Assembly (NCBI GenBank): GCA_933207985.1
Contig: OW240912.1
Location: 250,907,522 to 250,971,521, forward strand
DNA length: 64,000 nt
DNA from: Pelobates cultripes
Taxonomy: Eukaryota > Chordata > Amphibia > Anura > Pelobatidae
Direction: 5' to 3'
Shown: piece after piece, positions 24,022-35,527 of the stretch
How the letters are laid out: each line of letters begins with the position of its first letter
How positions within the stretch are numbered: the first letter of the stretch is position 1
Translations under genes and position numbers: made by a program
Notes under the pieces: generated by a model
The model's database searches: none
What the model was told of the DNA's origin: nothing
The model's input: only the letters and a program-made list of their open reading frames with translations

Positions 24022-24584
24022 TTAAAGGGACACTATAGTCACCAGAACAACTACAGCTTATTGAATTTGTTCTGGTGAGTAGAATCATTACCTTCAGGCT
24101 TTTTGCTGTAAACACTGTCTTTTCAGAGAAAATTTTGTGTTTACATTACAGCCTAGTGATAACTTCACTGGCCACTCCTCAGATGGCTGTTAGAGATCCT
24201 TCCTGGGTCATGACTGCCTAAAATACATCCAAACATTCAGTAGCTCCTCTCTCTGCATGCAGACACTGAACTTTCCTCATAAAGATTCATTGATTCAATT
24301 CATCTCTATGAGGAGATACTGATTGGCCAGGGCTGTGTTTGAATCATGCTGGCTCTGCCCCTGATCTGTCTCCTTGTCAGTCTCAGCCAATACTGTGGGG
24401 AAGCATTGTGATTGGCTCAGGCTACTACTTCTGATGATGTCAGCAGACAGCTTGTTTTTCTGAGGCAAACAGCATGCAGAGTTACAGCTCCAGACTTGAA
24501 AACAAGTAAGATTTCTATATTTAGGGAGGCATGAGGGGACCAGGGTAGGTAGATTGTGGTTTTAACTCTATAGGGCTCATTTAA
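24022..24584. mobile_element. TTAA-flanked MITE nested in L2
   Basis: It starts TTAAAGGGACACTATAGTCA and ends CTATAGGGCTCATTTAA, with TTAA at both ends. The interior matches the MITEs at 10521-11108 and 61275-61831 ('CAACTACAGCTTATTG', 'GAGGAGATACTGATTGGCC'). Confidence 0.9.
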
Positions 24585-24589
24585 ATTAT

Positions 24590-24851
24590 ATGCTTTCTTG
24601 AAGAAGTGTGTTTTCAAAGATTTTTTGAAGGAGTGGAGACTGGGTGAAAGTCTAACGGAGAAGGGAAGGGAGTTCCACAGAAAAGGTGCAGCCCTGGAGA
24701 AGTCTGCGAGGTGAGCATCAGATGTGGGCGTACGGACAGAGGATAGACGTAGGTCTTCGGTAGAGTGCTGGGGCCTCAACGGGACATACTTGTGTATTAG
24801 CGAGGATAGGTAGGTTGGAGGAGCATTATGTAGGGACTTGTAAGCAAGCAC
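24590..24851 (-). pseudogene. L2 reverse transcriptase C-terminal fragment
   Basis: The fragment is read from the plus-strand complement. It starts 'MLAYKSLHNAPPTYLSSLI' and runs through 'LWNSLPFSVRLSPSLHSF' to the MITE junction. The listed ORF continues into the MITE, so its last 40 or so residues are not L2. It lacks the catalytic motifs. Confidence 0.85.
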
Positions 24852-24987
24852 CAGAATCTTAAATCGAGCCCTATATCTAACTGGAAGCCAATGTAGGGAC
24901 TGTCAGAAGGGGGAGGCATGGGAGGTGCGGGCGGACAGGAAAATGAGCCTCGCCGCCGCATTCATTATAGATTGCAGTGGTGCAATC

Positions 24988-25508
24988 TGGGAAACCATTT
25001 GTACCTTATGATATGTTTATTTTTATGATATATATATTTATGGATACATGTTATAAATATTACATAAAAAAAACAAAAAAAAAACAATGATCTTCTGGTA
25101 TTATTAAGCCTACAGGGAAAACCAGGGCCCATAGAAAAAACTTTGAAATTGATGTTCAGACTCAGGACCTCCAGGAAGACAACTCTGGTCTACAGAATTA
25201 TGCCTTGAAGTTATGATTGTATACTATACATTAGATAAGTTATAAATGCTTGGACACTGATTGAATATTAAGACTTTCGTTTCTTTACCATATGCTAACC
25301 AGTAAACTTTCTGTTGTGGGTCTGGATTCAATCTCCTCTGAGTATGATGTCAACATTTTGGTATTTCACAAACGAATTCAGTAACGTGGATCCAGTTCTC
25401 ATGTGCTTCCATTTGTCAATTCATACTATTAGCAATAAAAAAGAAAAAATAAGACTTGCTGTATCCTTGGCATTATAACAGAAGGAACATACCATAAACA
25501 GGACTACT
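24988..25508. other. Intron, no gene seen
   Basis: AT-rich sequence without supported features. Confidence 0.45.
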
Positions 25509-28401
25509 TTAACCCCTTCCCGACCAAAGGCGGAAATTTGCCATCACTCTTGTGCTTGCGTTAAGGACCCTTGATGGAAAATTTCTGTCATTTACTAAAG
25601 TTAACCCCAGATCGCGGCGATCGTGGTGATCGCGGAGTTAACGCTCAGCCAGTCTGCCTCGGTATTTGAGGCAGACCGGGAGCACCCGATTGCTCTGTCC
25701 CTGCAGGCTGTCAGAGCGAGCACATGTGCTGCAGGGACTCACGATCCGCCTCCCTTCTCTTCCACGGTCAGTGTGAAGTGCAGGGAGACGGATCAGTGCT
25801 GATCTTCTTCATCCTGTGTGAAAAAAAAAAATTAAGTTAAACCCCAAATTTGGTGTTAGGCTAGCTAGGGGTTAACGTTAAAAAAGTTTCAAAATAAGCT
25901 TTAAAAATTTAAAAATAAAAGTTTTAAAAAAATGTTTTAATAACATTTAAGTACAAAAAAAAAAAACACACCCCTTTACACAGTCCAAATTTGTTTTTAA
26001 AAAAATTAACCCCTTCCCTGCCAGTTGATCACTGCCTACAGTATTATACTGTGATCTAATTTTTTTGAACTCCTGAGGATAAACTTTTATTTATTTTTTT
26101 ACCCTCAGCAGTTCAATTTATTTCATTAATTAATTGAAATATTTTTAAATTATATATTTTGCTAGCTGGGGTGTGTGGTGGTTATGGGAATGTGGGGAAT
26201 TTACAGTTAGTGCTGGTTACTGCTAGTTAGGGGTTAACAGTAAAACAAAAAAGTTTATAAACATTTTTATAGGTTTAAAAAAAGTTTAGAAAGTTTAAAA
26301 CATTTAATAAGTAAAAAGAAAATTTTAAAGCGAGTTTTAAAAAGTAAAAACTTAAAAAAAAATACATAAAAAATGCTCATTACCACTACACTTGGAACAT
26401 ACTAGCAAAAAAATGATCCAACGCTAAGGTTCAAAATATGCCTTTTGAATTACCCCGTGGTGTATTCTTTAATAAATAGTATGTGTTTGTGGGGAAGTTT
26501 GAATAACCAGCCAGCTAATCTACTCCAAAATGGAACATGGACACAGCGTAAAACTTCAAAGTTAGAAAAAAACTGAATTTGTCCCTTCAGCATCCACATA
26601 TACCTAGCAAAGGTACATACTGAGGTATTGCTGTATTCAGACGACATAGCAGAGCAACCAATGAAGTATTATACAGTCGTAGCACACATAAGCTTTGCAA
26701 AATATACTGCACAAACTAAGTTTGTGTGTCAAAAAGGCAGAAAAATTGCTTATTACCACTACACTTCGTACAAGCCAGTGGAAAAATTATCCCACGCTAA
26801 GGTTCAAAATATGCCTTTTAAAATACCCTGGGATGTCTTCTTTAAGAAATGGTATGCCTTTATGGTATATTTGGAATATATAGCCTGCTAAAATACTCTA
26901 AAATGGCACATGGACACAGCGTAAAAATTCTAAGCCAAAATATACTGTGCAAACTTTGTGTGTCAAAAAGGCAGAAAAAATGCTTATTACCACTACACTT
27001 GGTACAAGCTAGCGGAAAAATGATCCCAAGCTAAGGTTCAAAATATGCCTTTTGAAATACCCTGGGATGTCTTCTTTAAGAAATGGTATGCCTTTATGGT
27101 GTAGTTGGAATATGTAGCCTGCTCAAGTGCTCCAAAGTGGGACATGGACGCATCAAAACCCTCCATGAAAATTCACACTTAAAAACCTGAACTTGTCACG
27201 TCTCCTTTACAGCACTGTAACTTCACAAAATAGAGTCTAGGTCATACATTGGGCATATTGTTTTACTGAGAAGATGTAACTGAGCATAATTTTGTGGTTT
27301 TTATGACAGTGGGACATATCAAGTGTAAGAAATACTCAGCAAAAATGCAACATATATGTAAAAATGCAATCCCCCCTCCCCCCACCACAAACATTGACAT
27401 AAATTGGTGAAAAAATGGTGACAAGTTAAGGCACAATATATACCATATAAGATACCCTGGGGTGTCTGCTTTATCAAATGAAAGTCCTTTGTATGGTTAT
27501 TTGAACAGTCACACTGCTATAATACCCTAAAATGAGACATAGGCCCATCAAATCCATCTACAAAAATTCTAGCTATAGAAACTGAAATAGCCTTGTCTCT
27601 TATATGGTATTGTAGCTTCACAGAATAGTGCCAAAGACATACAATGGGGGTATTGTTATACTCAGCAGATGTAGCTGAACACAATATGGGGTTCTGTGCA
27701 AGAATAGCACACACCAGCTTTACGAAATACACATTAAAAAAACCTTGTTATATGTGTATATGCCAAAATAGAGAAAAAACACAATTTTACTCCAATATTT
27801 TGCAGAGATTGCTGATGAAATGGTTACGTAAAAAGTGTCAAACTAACCTTAGGTAAATAGCCTTATAGAAATATATACTTTAGTGTGGCAATTTTGTTTT
27901 CAGTGGTGGCTACTAAGCCTACAAGACAAACATACCAACTTCTCAAATTGTTTCACATTAAAATGTTATTTTAGTCCTTGTATTTTGTGACCTGTAACTT
28001 TCAAAATAAGCTGAACTCCTATACATATTATGTACTCTATAAATAAAGACACATAAATTTATTTATTTTTAATTACTTTTTCTAAGCTGGACATATTATG
28101 CACACGCTATTATTGCCAAAACTGTGAAAAAAATGTATTTTTTTTGTTCTTTTTTTCAATTTTTTGTTCTTTTTTTTAAATTTTTGGGCATTTTTTTATA
28201 ATTAATGAGAATTTATCTATGTATATGTGACATAAAATTAAAGCCATGTTTGCCCTCTGAAAAACGGTACATAATACGTGTTGGTGCAATAAATGACAGA
28301 GATGCAAATTGCGTTTGAACACAAACAGTATAAAAATACAAAAATGGCTTGTGTCGTTAAGGGTAAGACAAGCTTTTGAAGCTGTGTCCTTAATGGGTTA
28401 A
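25509..28401. mobile_element. 2.9-kb TTAA-flanked DNA transposon relic
   Basis: The left end TTAACCCCTTCCCGACC and the right end (complement of TCCTTAATGGGTTAA) are complementary and carry TTAA. A second TTAACCCCTTCCCTGCC occurs inside at about 26008, suggesting a nested or duplicated terminus. The interior contains tandem 190-250-bp modules with 'GGTTCAAAATATGCCTTTT', 'CCCTGGGATGTCTTC' and 'CATGGACACAGCG'. No intact transposase is visible, although the short ORFs here are open in several modules. The layout matches a common amphibian non-autonomous family; the superfamily (piggyBac or Kolobok by the TTAA) is inferred. Confidence 0.65.
26370..27540. repeat. Tandem modules inside the DNA transposon
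   Basis: At least three close copies of a block starting 'TTACCACTACACTTGG' lie at about 26380, 26753 and 26987, with a more diverged fourth around 27410. Each contains 'CTAAGGTTCAAAATATGCCT' (or a variant) and an 'AAATGG.ACATGGAC' block. Confidence 0.8.
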
Positions 28402-28683
28402 TAATTAAATATATAACAAATTGCCAGTTTTCCAAAATACTACCCATAAATCCATATGATTTTATTGAGCAACCTGGGCTCCTTTATCTTCTTTAGACAT
28501 AATGTATTTCATTTTTATTTAGGTACGACAAAAAGTATTTCCTTACAGTTGTTTTCTCGAGATATTCCAGTTGAAACAGCCAAGTCGACTGTAGTGTCTA
28601 CATTAAGGCCATGGGAAAAACAATAAGAAAGTTACACAAACAGTATTTAGTTTTTTTATGAAGCCCACTTTCTTCTGAAACTG
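28402..28683. other. Intron, no gene seen
   Basis: AT-rich sequence without supported features. Confidence 0.4.
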
Positions 28684-29241
28684 AAACGGATACTATAGGC
28701 AAGCAATTTTAGTTTAATTATGCCGTTTTAGTGTAGAGTATGCCCCTCACTGCGCAGTCTCACTGCTTATTTGTTTGCCATTTAGGAGTTAAATCACTAT
28801 TATTTCTACTTATGCAGCCCTAGCCACACCTCCCCTGGCTGTGACTGACACACAGCCTGCATGAACAAAAAGGTTTAATTTTCAATCAGATGTTAACTTG
28901 CTTCAGATGTTTTTATCTTCTGCACTGTAAATTAAAGTTTAATCACTCACAGGAGGCTCCAGCAGGATCTATGAGACTATTAACATAACAGAAGATAATA
29001 AATTGTAGATTAAACAGATCATGCAATACAGAAACCTAGAATATCTAGGTTAATTTGAAGTATTCAAATTTAAGTATTTAGAAAGACTGTGCAAGTGGCA
29101 TGTAGGGGGATGTGACTTTTGATGTATAAATAAAGTGATTTAAACCCTAAATGGCAGTGGATTGAGCAGTGAGACTGCAGTGGCATGATCTATACACCTA
29201 CACTGAGTCATTAAGCTAAAGATGTTTTGGTGCCTTTTGTA
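28684..29241. mobile_element. MITE with subterminal inverted repeats
   Basis: Outer segments 'GGATACTATAGGCAAGC' (28688) and 'GGTGCCTTTTGTAAC' (about 29230) and inner segments 'GCAGTCTCACTGCTTA' plus 'CCATTTAGGAGTTAAATCAC' (28757-28797) pair with 'GTGATTTAAACCCTAAATGG' plus 'GCAGTGAGACTGCAG' (29132-29180). There is no coding capacity. The exact ends are uncertain. Confidence 0.7.
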
Positions 29242-31105
29242 ACTTGTAAGCGCACCTCTTATCCTCTCATGTTTCACTTCACCTTATTGACCATGATTCT
29301 TAACATGTATGAAATAACTTTTAACCTCCATGTTTGTTTGTGTGATACTTCATAAATTCACAGTGTGATACCATTTTCTTCTTTAAATGTAAAATTCCTA
29401 TGTTATAGGCTCCCTTTTTTTCTTATATGTCAAAAATGCTGAATCTACCATGCTTTTAATATATATAAATATTAGACTTGTGCAAAGTGAAAACATTTGG
29501 TTTGGCCGAACCATTTCTGAAAATGAAATGTAGTAAGGGACCTCCAACACTCATTCATTTGACGGTGCGGCTTATCCAAATATTGTCCATGAAAAATATT
29601 TGGGAAAATGTTACTAATTAACAAAATAGAGTATGAAAAACGTGTCAGTCAGTGTATGTATATATTTATTTATATATTTATGTATATATTTTGCAGTACA
29701 CTGATCCTGCCATTTGGTTCAATCCTGTCTTTTCAGCCAATGCTCTTTTAAGCAATGAACAGCCAGGATTCTTAGTTAAAGATGCACCCTTTATACAATG
29801 CAAGATACTATTTAATGGTATATAAAAAATGTTTCTTTTTGGGGGAATGCTCATTTGTCAGGAGACATTCTATTGGTGACTATGTTGATAATAACACTTA
29901 TTTTTTAACTTGATAAATCTCCCTTTACATATATATAGATAGATAGATAGATAGATAGAAATATATATATATGCATTGTGCATTGTAGATATAGTATAGT
30001 ATATACTTTCTTGTATATATACATATACAAGAAGGTATATACTATGTATACACGATAGAATGATAGAATGGTTTGGATGAATCCATGTAATTTGTATTCA
30101 TATCAATTTGAGCACACTATATGTTTACAGCGCAAGGATGTCCCACCATTGTCCTGGGTATATATAATTCTTCACACTGCCAAGTGAGTTACTGCGGAGG
30201 TTTGATAGTTTAAATAAAACATATTTACAACTGTTTATATGAACGTTGCTCACTGACAGGTTTGTAAGTCAGACTTTCCATAGAAAATGGACACAATGCC
30301 AACATTCTGTAGCAAATACTATTGGTCCTGTGTGTAGAAGACTTCTGGCTGTAAAACAAACAAAAGACAAAACGCTATGTTAATGGGTTAATATATAATG
30401 CGTTATGACAAGCGAGTGCTTTGATCACATTAACAGGAACATCTCTAGTTCCTATGCTCATATTATTTTTGTTATTTTTGTGGTTAGGTAAAATGTACAC
30501 AGTTTACAATATAGACGATAATATAGGGCAGGAAGAGGATTCTTCACCTTAGTTCACTCCCTATTGCAAGGAGATATTCTGGGAGATGTATTGAATTCTC
30601 TCCAAATATCTTCAAGTTCCACAGAGTAACACAAAAAGATTTTGCTCACTAGAGTGAAAATATCCCTACCTGGAATCATGCTCTGACCTGATATCTCAGG
30701 ATCTGTGATAAGGAATCTCAAACAATTATCAAGCTTTTACAAGAGACTTGAAAGGGCCTGTAGTCTAAGGAGCCCCTTTAATTTAATTTTAAGCACGTTT
30801 CACAAAGTCTGATTTGATCATACAAGCATTCTTTCACTTGGGAACAAAATATGTCTCAAAAATGTCTTGAGGGTCTTAATTAATTATGTGAACTTAAAAA
30901 ATTTGTTATTTTCTTTGCCTGATCTAAATTTAACTTCAAGCTTTGTTTTCTCAGATCACTTTAATTCTAGATTATATAAAGCTGCTATCTGACACAAAGT
31001 GAAAGTTGCAATTAGGAAGTCAGATTATTTCCTCCTATAGTCCTTATAGTTGGTGGAATCAGAACAGCTATATATCCATCTATAGAAGATGACATATTAG
31101 TTAGT
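29242..31105. other. Intron, no gene seen
   Basis: AT-rich sequence. It holds a (GATA)n run at 29936-29958 and an AT-rich hairpin around 30001-30045 (TATACTTTCTTGTATATA and its near complement). Confidence 0.5.
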
Positions 31106-31212
31106 GGGTACGCAACCTTCAGCACTCCAGATGTTTTGGACTACATCTTCCATAATGCTCATACATCCATAATGTTGAATCAGGGAAGGTGTAGTCCACA
31201 AAATCTGGATTG
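31106..31212. mobile_element. Hairpin hAT-like MITE ('CACTCCAGATGTT')
   Basis: The left arm CACTCCAGATGTTTTGGACT pairs with AGTCCACAAAATCTGGATTG about 60 bp downstream. Related hairpins occur at 43129-43250 and 48057-48175. Confidence 0.7.
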
Positions 31213-31279
31213 ATAAAAAAAAAATGATTAAAGGGATGTTTAAAGTATAACTGAAACAAGATGCTTTGGGATGGAATAT

Positions 31280-31560
31280 ACAATAAACATAAACAACGCA
31301 CCAGAGCAGGGAACCCCTGTAATCTATGTTTGGGAAAATTTCCCCTAACATAGATTTGAGGGATTCCCTGCTCTGGTCCGCTTTACTATGTTCGGTGAAA
31401 CTTCCCCGAACATAAACAACGCACGAGAGCAGGAAATCCCTCTGATCTACGCTCGGGGAAATTTCCCCGAGCAAAGATTAGAGGGATTCCCTGCTCTCGT
31501 GCGTTCGTCTATGTTCGGGGAAGTTTCCCCGAACATAGGCATGCGCACCAGAGCAGGGAA
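31280..31560. repeat. Array of alternating inverted 61-bp units with palindromic junctions
   Basis: Four palindromes, each of the form GTTCGGGGAAatTTCCCCGAAC, are centred at 31339, 31400.5, 31461.5 and 31523.5, a constant 61-62-bp spacing. Between them, the 'GAGCAGGGAATCCCTC' spacer alternates in orientation (for example the spacer at 31413-31450 is the complement of those at 31350-31388 and 31473-31510). The ORFs across it are incidental. Confidence 0.92.
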
Positions 31561-31565
31561 TCCCC

Positions 31566-31607
31566 ACGACGGCTCGCACTTATGCCTTGTCATAAGTGTG
31601 AGCCATC
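31566..31607. repeat. 14-bp-stem hairpin next to the palindrome array
   Basis: GGCTCGCACTTATG pairs with CATAAGTGTGAGCC around a 6-nt loop, with one G-T type mismatch. Confidence 0.85.
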
Positions 31608-32434
31608 ATAAAACAGGTAGGTCACTAAATGAGGATCACCTGTATGGAGAAATATCCCTACAAATTTCCTGGCATATTTTCAAGTTGATCTTACTCAATG
31701 GAATGAATATTTGATAAATATACTGATACATATTTGTTAGTTACTAAATTGCTACTCTAGTGTTCTTTGATATCGCATACAAGTCCCAAGAAAGCTCAAG
31801 CTGATTCTGGGCATTTTGCCCATCAAGTATGCTCCAGCAGTTTTCTGTTTATGGGTGTTGTGCTGCCAGTTAGCCTGCATTCTTGTGTGTTAGAGTGGTA
31901 CACATCTACTGAGGCATGCATGTCATTGGTGACACTATTTGCATCATCAGCATGCCTTTATTCTGACATTGACCTCTATTAGCTAGATTTCCCTACCTCT
32001 CACAATGGTACGCAGTGAGCAATAATTTATACTATGAACAGACTTTAAAAATAAAATAAAAACTGAGTGGTAAAATAAAAAAAACACACTATTTGTATGG
32101 ATGGTATTTCTAAATTAAAGGGGCAATGTATGAAAAAATCATCTAAAATATTTATTTTGCCTAGAGTATCCCAATGCCATGCCCTGGTTTAAATATCTTG
32201 AATGGCTTAACATAAACCAGGGTTCTCCCTGGTGCCCAAAGACTGCTGTCTTCAGCCTCATTGATAGCATGACAAAGAGAGACATGGATTAACCCACCAC
32301 TGGACATTAAGCCAAATGTTGCCATCAAGGTCTGACAAAATTGACTGATTATACACAGGGAAGAGCACGGAGACAACCTCCCAGACTCGCTCTCCAGCTG
32401 TGAAAGGGTGCAATTGCACCCCTGCAGCTGTGTT

Positions 32435-32487
<53 letters not shown>

Positions 32488-33775
32488 CCATATTCACTAT
32501 TTATATTTCTGTGCAAATAAGGAGTGCAAAACCATAGATCCTTAGCAGTTATTGAACTACAAACACCATCATTTTGTCTTCCTGTATGACTACAAGTAGT
32601 GCAAACGTTTAGAGGGCTACAGCTTGAAACCCAGGGTGTAGGCCGTTTATATGTCTACGTTAAGGTAACAGCCAGGTCCTCCCGTGGTCTATGTTATCCA
32701 TCTGTACAATACAGGGACATCTATTGTATATGGAGTGTGAATTCTTGCATGAAAGTGAATTTTTCACAAATTGTGAATCTTGCTTAATCCAACGTTTGGC
32801 AAGATGATACATTTTACCAAAACACTTAAACAAAATATCCTATTTGACTGCTTACATTAAAGGTTCAAGTATATTTTTAAAGCAAACATTATCTGTGTAT
32901 AAGTTAAGAAAAACAAATGTGTTTAAGATTAAAATATGTATTACATATTCAAGGATTTAATCACCCCGTCCAGCTAGTTTTTGTGTTTTTAGATTTCATT
33001 TAAGAAAAGGGATATGGGAAATATGAGAAATGATACCGTAATGTTGGTTCAGAGCAAATTACAGGATCTATGTACTCATGGTATATTATGGAATCTGTAA
33101 CATCTGCATATAAAAAAACAGTAGGTTATAAAGTTTGAACAAACATTCTAAAAACCGAATTTCAGTAACATAACAAACTACAAAGAAGAGTTTGTAATTC
33201 GAAGGCAACTATTTCAGTTTTCCACTACAGTAAGATGAACTTTGCTAGAGTTCAACCTCGGTACAAGTAAGAAAATTATAACGATTATATTGCTCCACTA
33301 TGGCGTGAGCCGTACTGGTCTCTATCCATGGAATGCTTCTGTCTCTTCTTACTTGTGAATCCCCTGTCAAGGAGATAATACCCAACCAAAGTGTCATCAT
33401 TTTCAAAGTGTGGTTTTGTGGCATAAATATTAATAATGGAGTTCAAAGGAGAACTGCCACCTCAACACTATTCTTTAATATAATGATCTTTTCATCAAGA
33501 AGGCAGAGATATATATTTTTTTAATTCAGTATATGTAAAAATAAACTCATCTCTACCTTTAGTATATGACAGGATCCATCACCCATATATACATGTACTT
33601 TGGGCCAGACAGTGTTTGAAAACTAATAGTTTCACTCCCTGCACAGTCCAGGAAAATCATCAAGTTTTTCTCCTTTTTTTACATACACTTCCTTTCAAAA
33701 CTTGAAGAATGGTTATATTAACAACAGTTTGATTTGTGATCGGACAGTTCTCCATTAATCTGAGTAAGATTGTAT
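31608..33775. other. Intron, no gene seen
   Basis: AT-rich sequence with a (TA)n microsatellite at 32442-32486. Short ORFs (31767-31982, 32599-32787, 33333-33524) carry no recognisable domain. Confidence 0.5.
32442..32486. repeat. (TA)n microsatellite
   Basis: An uninterrupted run of TA units after a short TGTGTG lead. Confidence 0.95.
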
Positions 33776-33905
33776 TTAAAGGAACACTTTAGGGTCAGAA
33801 ATATAAATGTGTACTCCTGACCCTATAGTGTGCAGCACTGCCCCAGAATATGTGATTATATTACTACCTCTTACTTCTGGGATATTTTCAACATGTCCAT
33901 CCCTG
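33776..33905. mobile_element. TTAA-type MITE, truncated
   Basis: It starts TTAAAGGAACACTTTAGGGT and contains the characteristic subterminal hairpin ('GGGTCAGAAATATAAATGTG' with 'CTCCTGACCCTATAG'). The other terminus is missing, so the right limit is approximate. Confidence 0.65.
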
Positions 33906-34175
33906 CGTCTCTGAAATTGTCTGAGTTATACTTAAATCCACAAAAGCCAATAAACGGGGCTGTCCGTATGAACAAGTTACCATCGAAAACTGAACTCCAT
34001 TAAACAACATTTATTCATACAAAATATTAAAAAAAACTTTCTCTATATGGGAACACGTACAAGTATAAAATAAGCTTAACCTTCGTTAATTGACATTTGT
34101 TCCCAGATCACAAAAGCTAAAGTAAAAGTAACATTAGATGACTTTACAAAGTTAAAATAAATTTTTTGTTTTAAT

Positions 34176-34196
34176 TTTTTCTGTATTTTTCATCAG
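34176..34196 (+). promoter_or_regulatory. 3' splice site (acceptor) of the ARHGAP6 exon
   Basis: A long T-rich tract interrupted by few purines leads to CAG at 34194-34196. It sets the exon start that preserves the reading frame. Confidence 0.9.
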
Positions 34197-34356
34197 GGTG
34201 ATTATACATGGAACAGTATGTCTGGTCGCAGTGTTCGTCTGAAATCTGTTCCAATACAAAGCCTTTCTGAACTGGAGCGGGCAAGACTACAGGAAGTAGC
34301 ATTTGGTCGCCTGCAGCAAGATTATGACTTGAGCTGTCAGATCACTATTCCCAAAG
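34197..34356 (+). CDS. arhgap6: ARHGAP6 internal coding exon
   Basis: The 160-bp exon has 53 codons plus one base (phase 0 to phase 1). Its translation contains '[20 protein letters not shown]', then '[15 protein letters not shown]', and ends 'CQITIPK'. I recognise this as the segment of vertebrate ARHGAP6 upstream of the RhoGAP domain; ARHGAP36 shares only the shorter 'SIHSLSELERLKLQETA' part. The acceptor is a T-rich tract ending TTTTTCATCAG (34196) and the donor is AAAG|GTATGG (34357). The final G would combine with AT from the next exon to encode Asp, as expected for the family. ARHGAP6 stimulates GTP hydrolysis by RhoA and remodels actin in the cytoplasm. No other exon is visible. In mammals this exon follows a giant first intron, consistent with the repeat-filled flanks. 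Confidence 0.93.
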
Positions 34357-34362
34357 GTATGG
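34356..34362 (+). promoter_or_regulatory. 5' splice site (donor) of the ARHGAP6 exon
   Basis: AAAG|GTATGG, with GT at 34357-34358. The match to the consensus is good at the exon end and moderate at +5. Confidence 0.9.
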
Positions 34363-35397
34363 ATTTTTTGTATATTTAAGAGTTATTTTCTGCAAGCTGG
34401 TTTAATAGCAGTTTCATTTAAATCTTTGTTGCTGCTTGGAATTTCAATATGAACAACGCCCTACATGGATTACTAGAAGAGTACTACTTTGAAGATTGGG
34501 GGAAGAACAGCTTTATCATTAAATATTTCAAGGCATCAATTCAGCTCAGTAATAATTGTAAATTGATACTTGTAGTTGCCACAATGTCCATGTTTAGGAA
34601 AGTTAATAACGATCAAGGAATTTTTGGCATGTAATAATAGACTGCATTGCCTTAAACCTGGCTCGTGATGAGTTTGCATCCTTAGTGCAGTGCTATGCCT
34701 CCAAACCCCTTATATGTTTCCTTCTGGAATCCATTTATTGGTTTGCAGTGTAACGCAACATGATTTGTAAAAAAAAAAAAAAAAAAAAGTCTATTTATTC
34801 AGTAATATCTGACTATACAAATGCTAAATATACCAGCAGAAGGAGATGATAATAGCTTTTTGAGAAAGGTTCTGGGGAGAAAGATAGAAAGAGAGAAAAA
34901 TGAACAGATCTATGTCAAATCAAGTCTGTTGTGATTCACTGGGTGGTGATTTCAGGCAGTCAGAACACAAATGGTCTGAAAATATGGTCAACGGCCCAAA
35001 AGTCCATAGATAAAGGGACACTATTCTCATCCAGACCACTTCATCTCATTGAAGTGGTCTGGGTGCAGTGTCCCCATCTGACTTAGTCCTGCAATATAAA
35101 TCATTGCCGTTTTTGAGAAAGTGCAATCATTACATTGCAGGAATAAGACTGCCTCTAGTGGCACTTCCTGCTTGCTACTGGACTTTTGGTTGCCTAACTG
35201 ACGCTGGATGTCCTCATGAGAACATCCAGCACTTGCGGCACATGCGTGGTACACCCTCCCCCCGTTGGATAATCTTGGAGGAGGTGGAACTCGCACCAAG
35301 GGACATTGATACTGGAATCGGATAAATGACTAAAAGTTTTTTTTTTAACCCTTTAGCTGAGGGAGTGTGGGACCAGAGGGGAAAATAATAAAATCCA
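34363..35397. other. Intron with MITE scraps
   Basis: A poly-A run lies at about 34770-34788. A TTAA-type MITE fragment spans about 35012-35330 ('AAGGGACACTATTCTCATCC', then a hairpin 'CCACTTCATCTCATTGAAGTGG', later 'GCCTCTAGTGGCACTTCCTG'). The two overlapping ORFs on opposite strands there are frame openings in the MITE. Confidence 0.55.
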
Positions 35398-35527
35398 AAG
35401 TATTATATCAATAAATAATTGTGAGAGCACACAACTAAATTATTAGAAATGTTACCACAGTCTGCATTTGTATTCATTTTGTTGTGTGCTCTTACAATTA
35501 ACAATTTTTTTATTGATATAATACTTT
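35398..35527. repeat. Inverted repeat, about 40-bp arms
   Basis: AAAGTATTATATCAATAAA...GAGAGCACACAAC (35398-35436) pairs with GTTGTGTGCTCTTAC...TTTATTGATATAATACTTT (35481-35527) around a 44-bp spacer. It is probably a small fold-back MITE or the end of a longer element. Confidence 0.8.

Larger units (their letters stand above)
23718..24987 (-). mobile_element. L2-type LINE, inverted, split by a MITE
   Basis: The minus strand reads RT C-terminus (24987 to about 24590), then the MITE at 24022-24584, then the 3' UTR (24021-23890) and the GCTCACTGAGCAGGG / TGTACATCGCTACGG tail ending near 23718. The coding part contains '[18 protein letters not shown]' and 'SFKKSLKTHFFKKAY'. It is 5'-truncated near 24987. 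Removing the MITE restores a continuous L2, so the MITE is younger. Confidence 0.9.

Noticed and set aside
1..34196. Search for amelogenin (AMELX) nested in the ARHGAP6 intron
   Set aside because: I found no long Pro/Gln/His-rich reading frame on either strand; the window covers only part of the intron.
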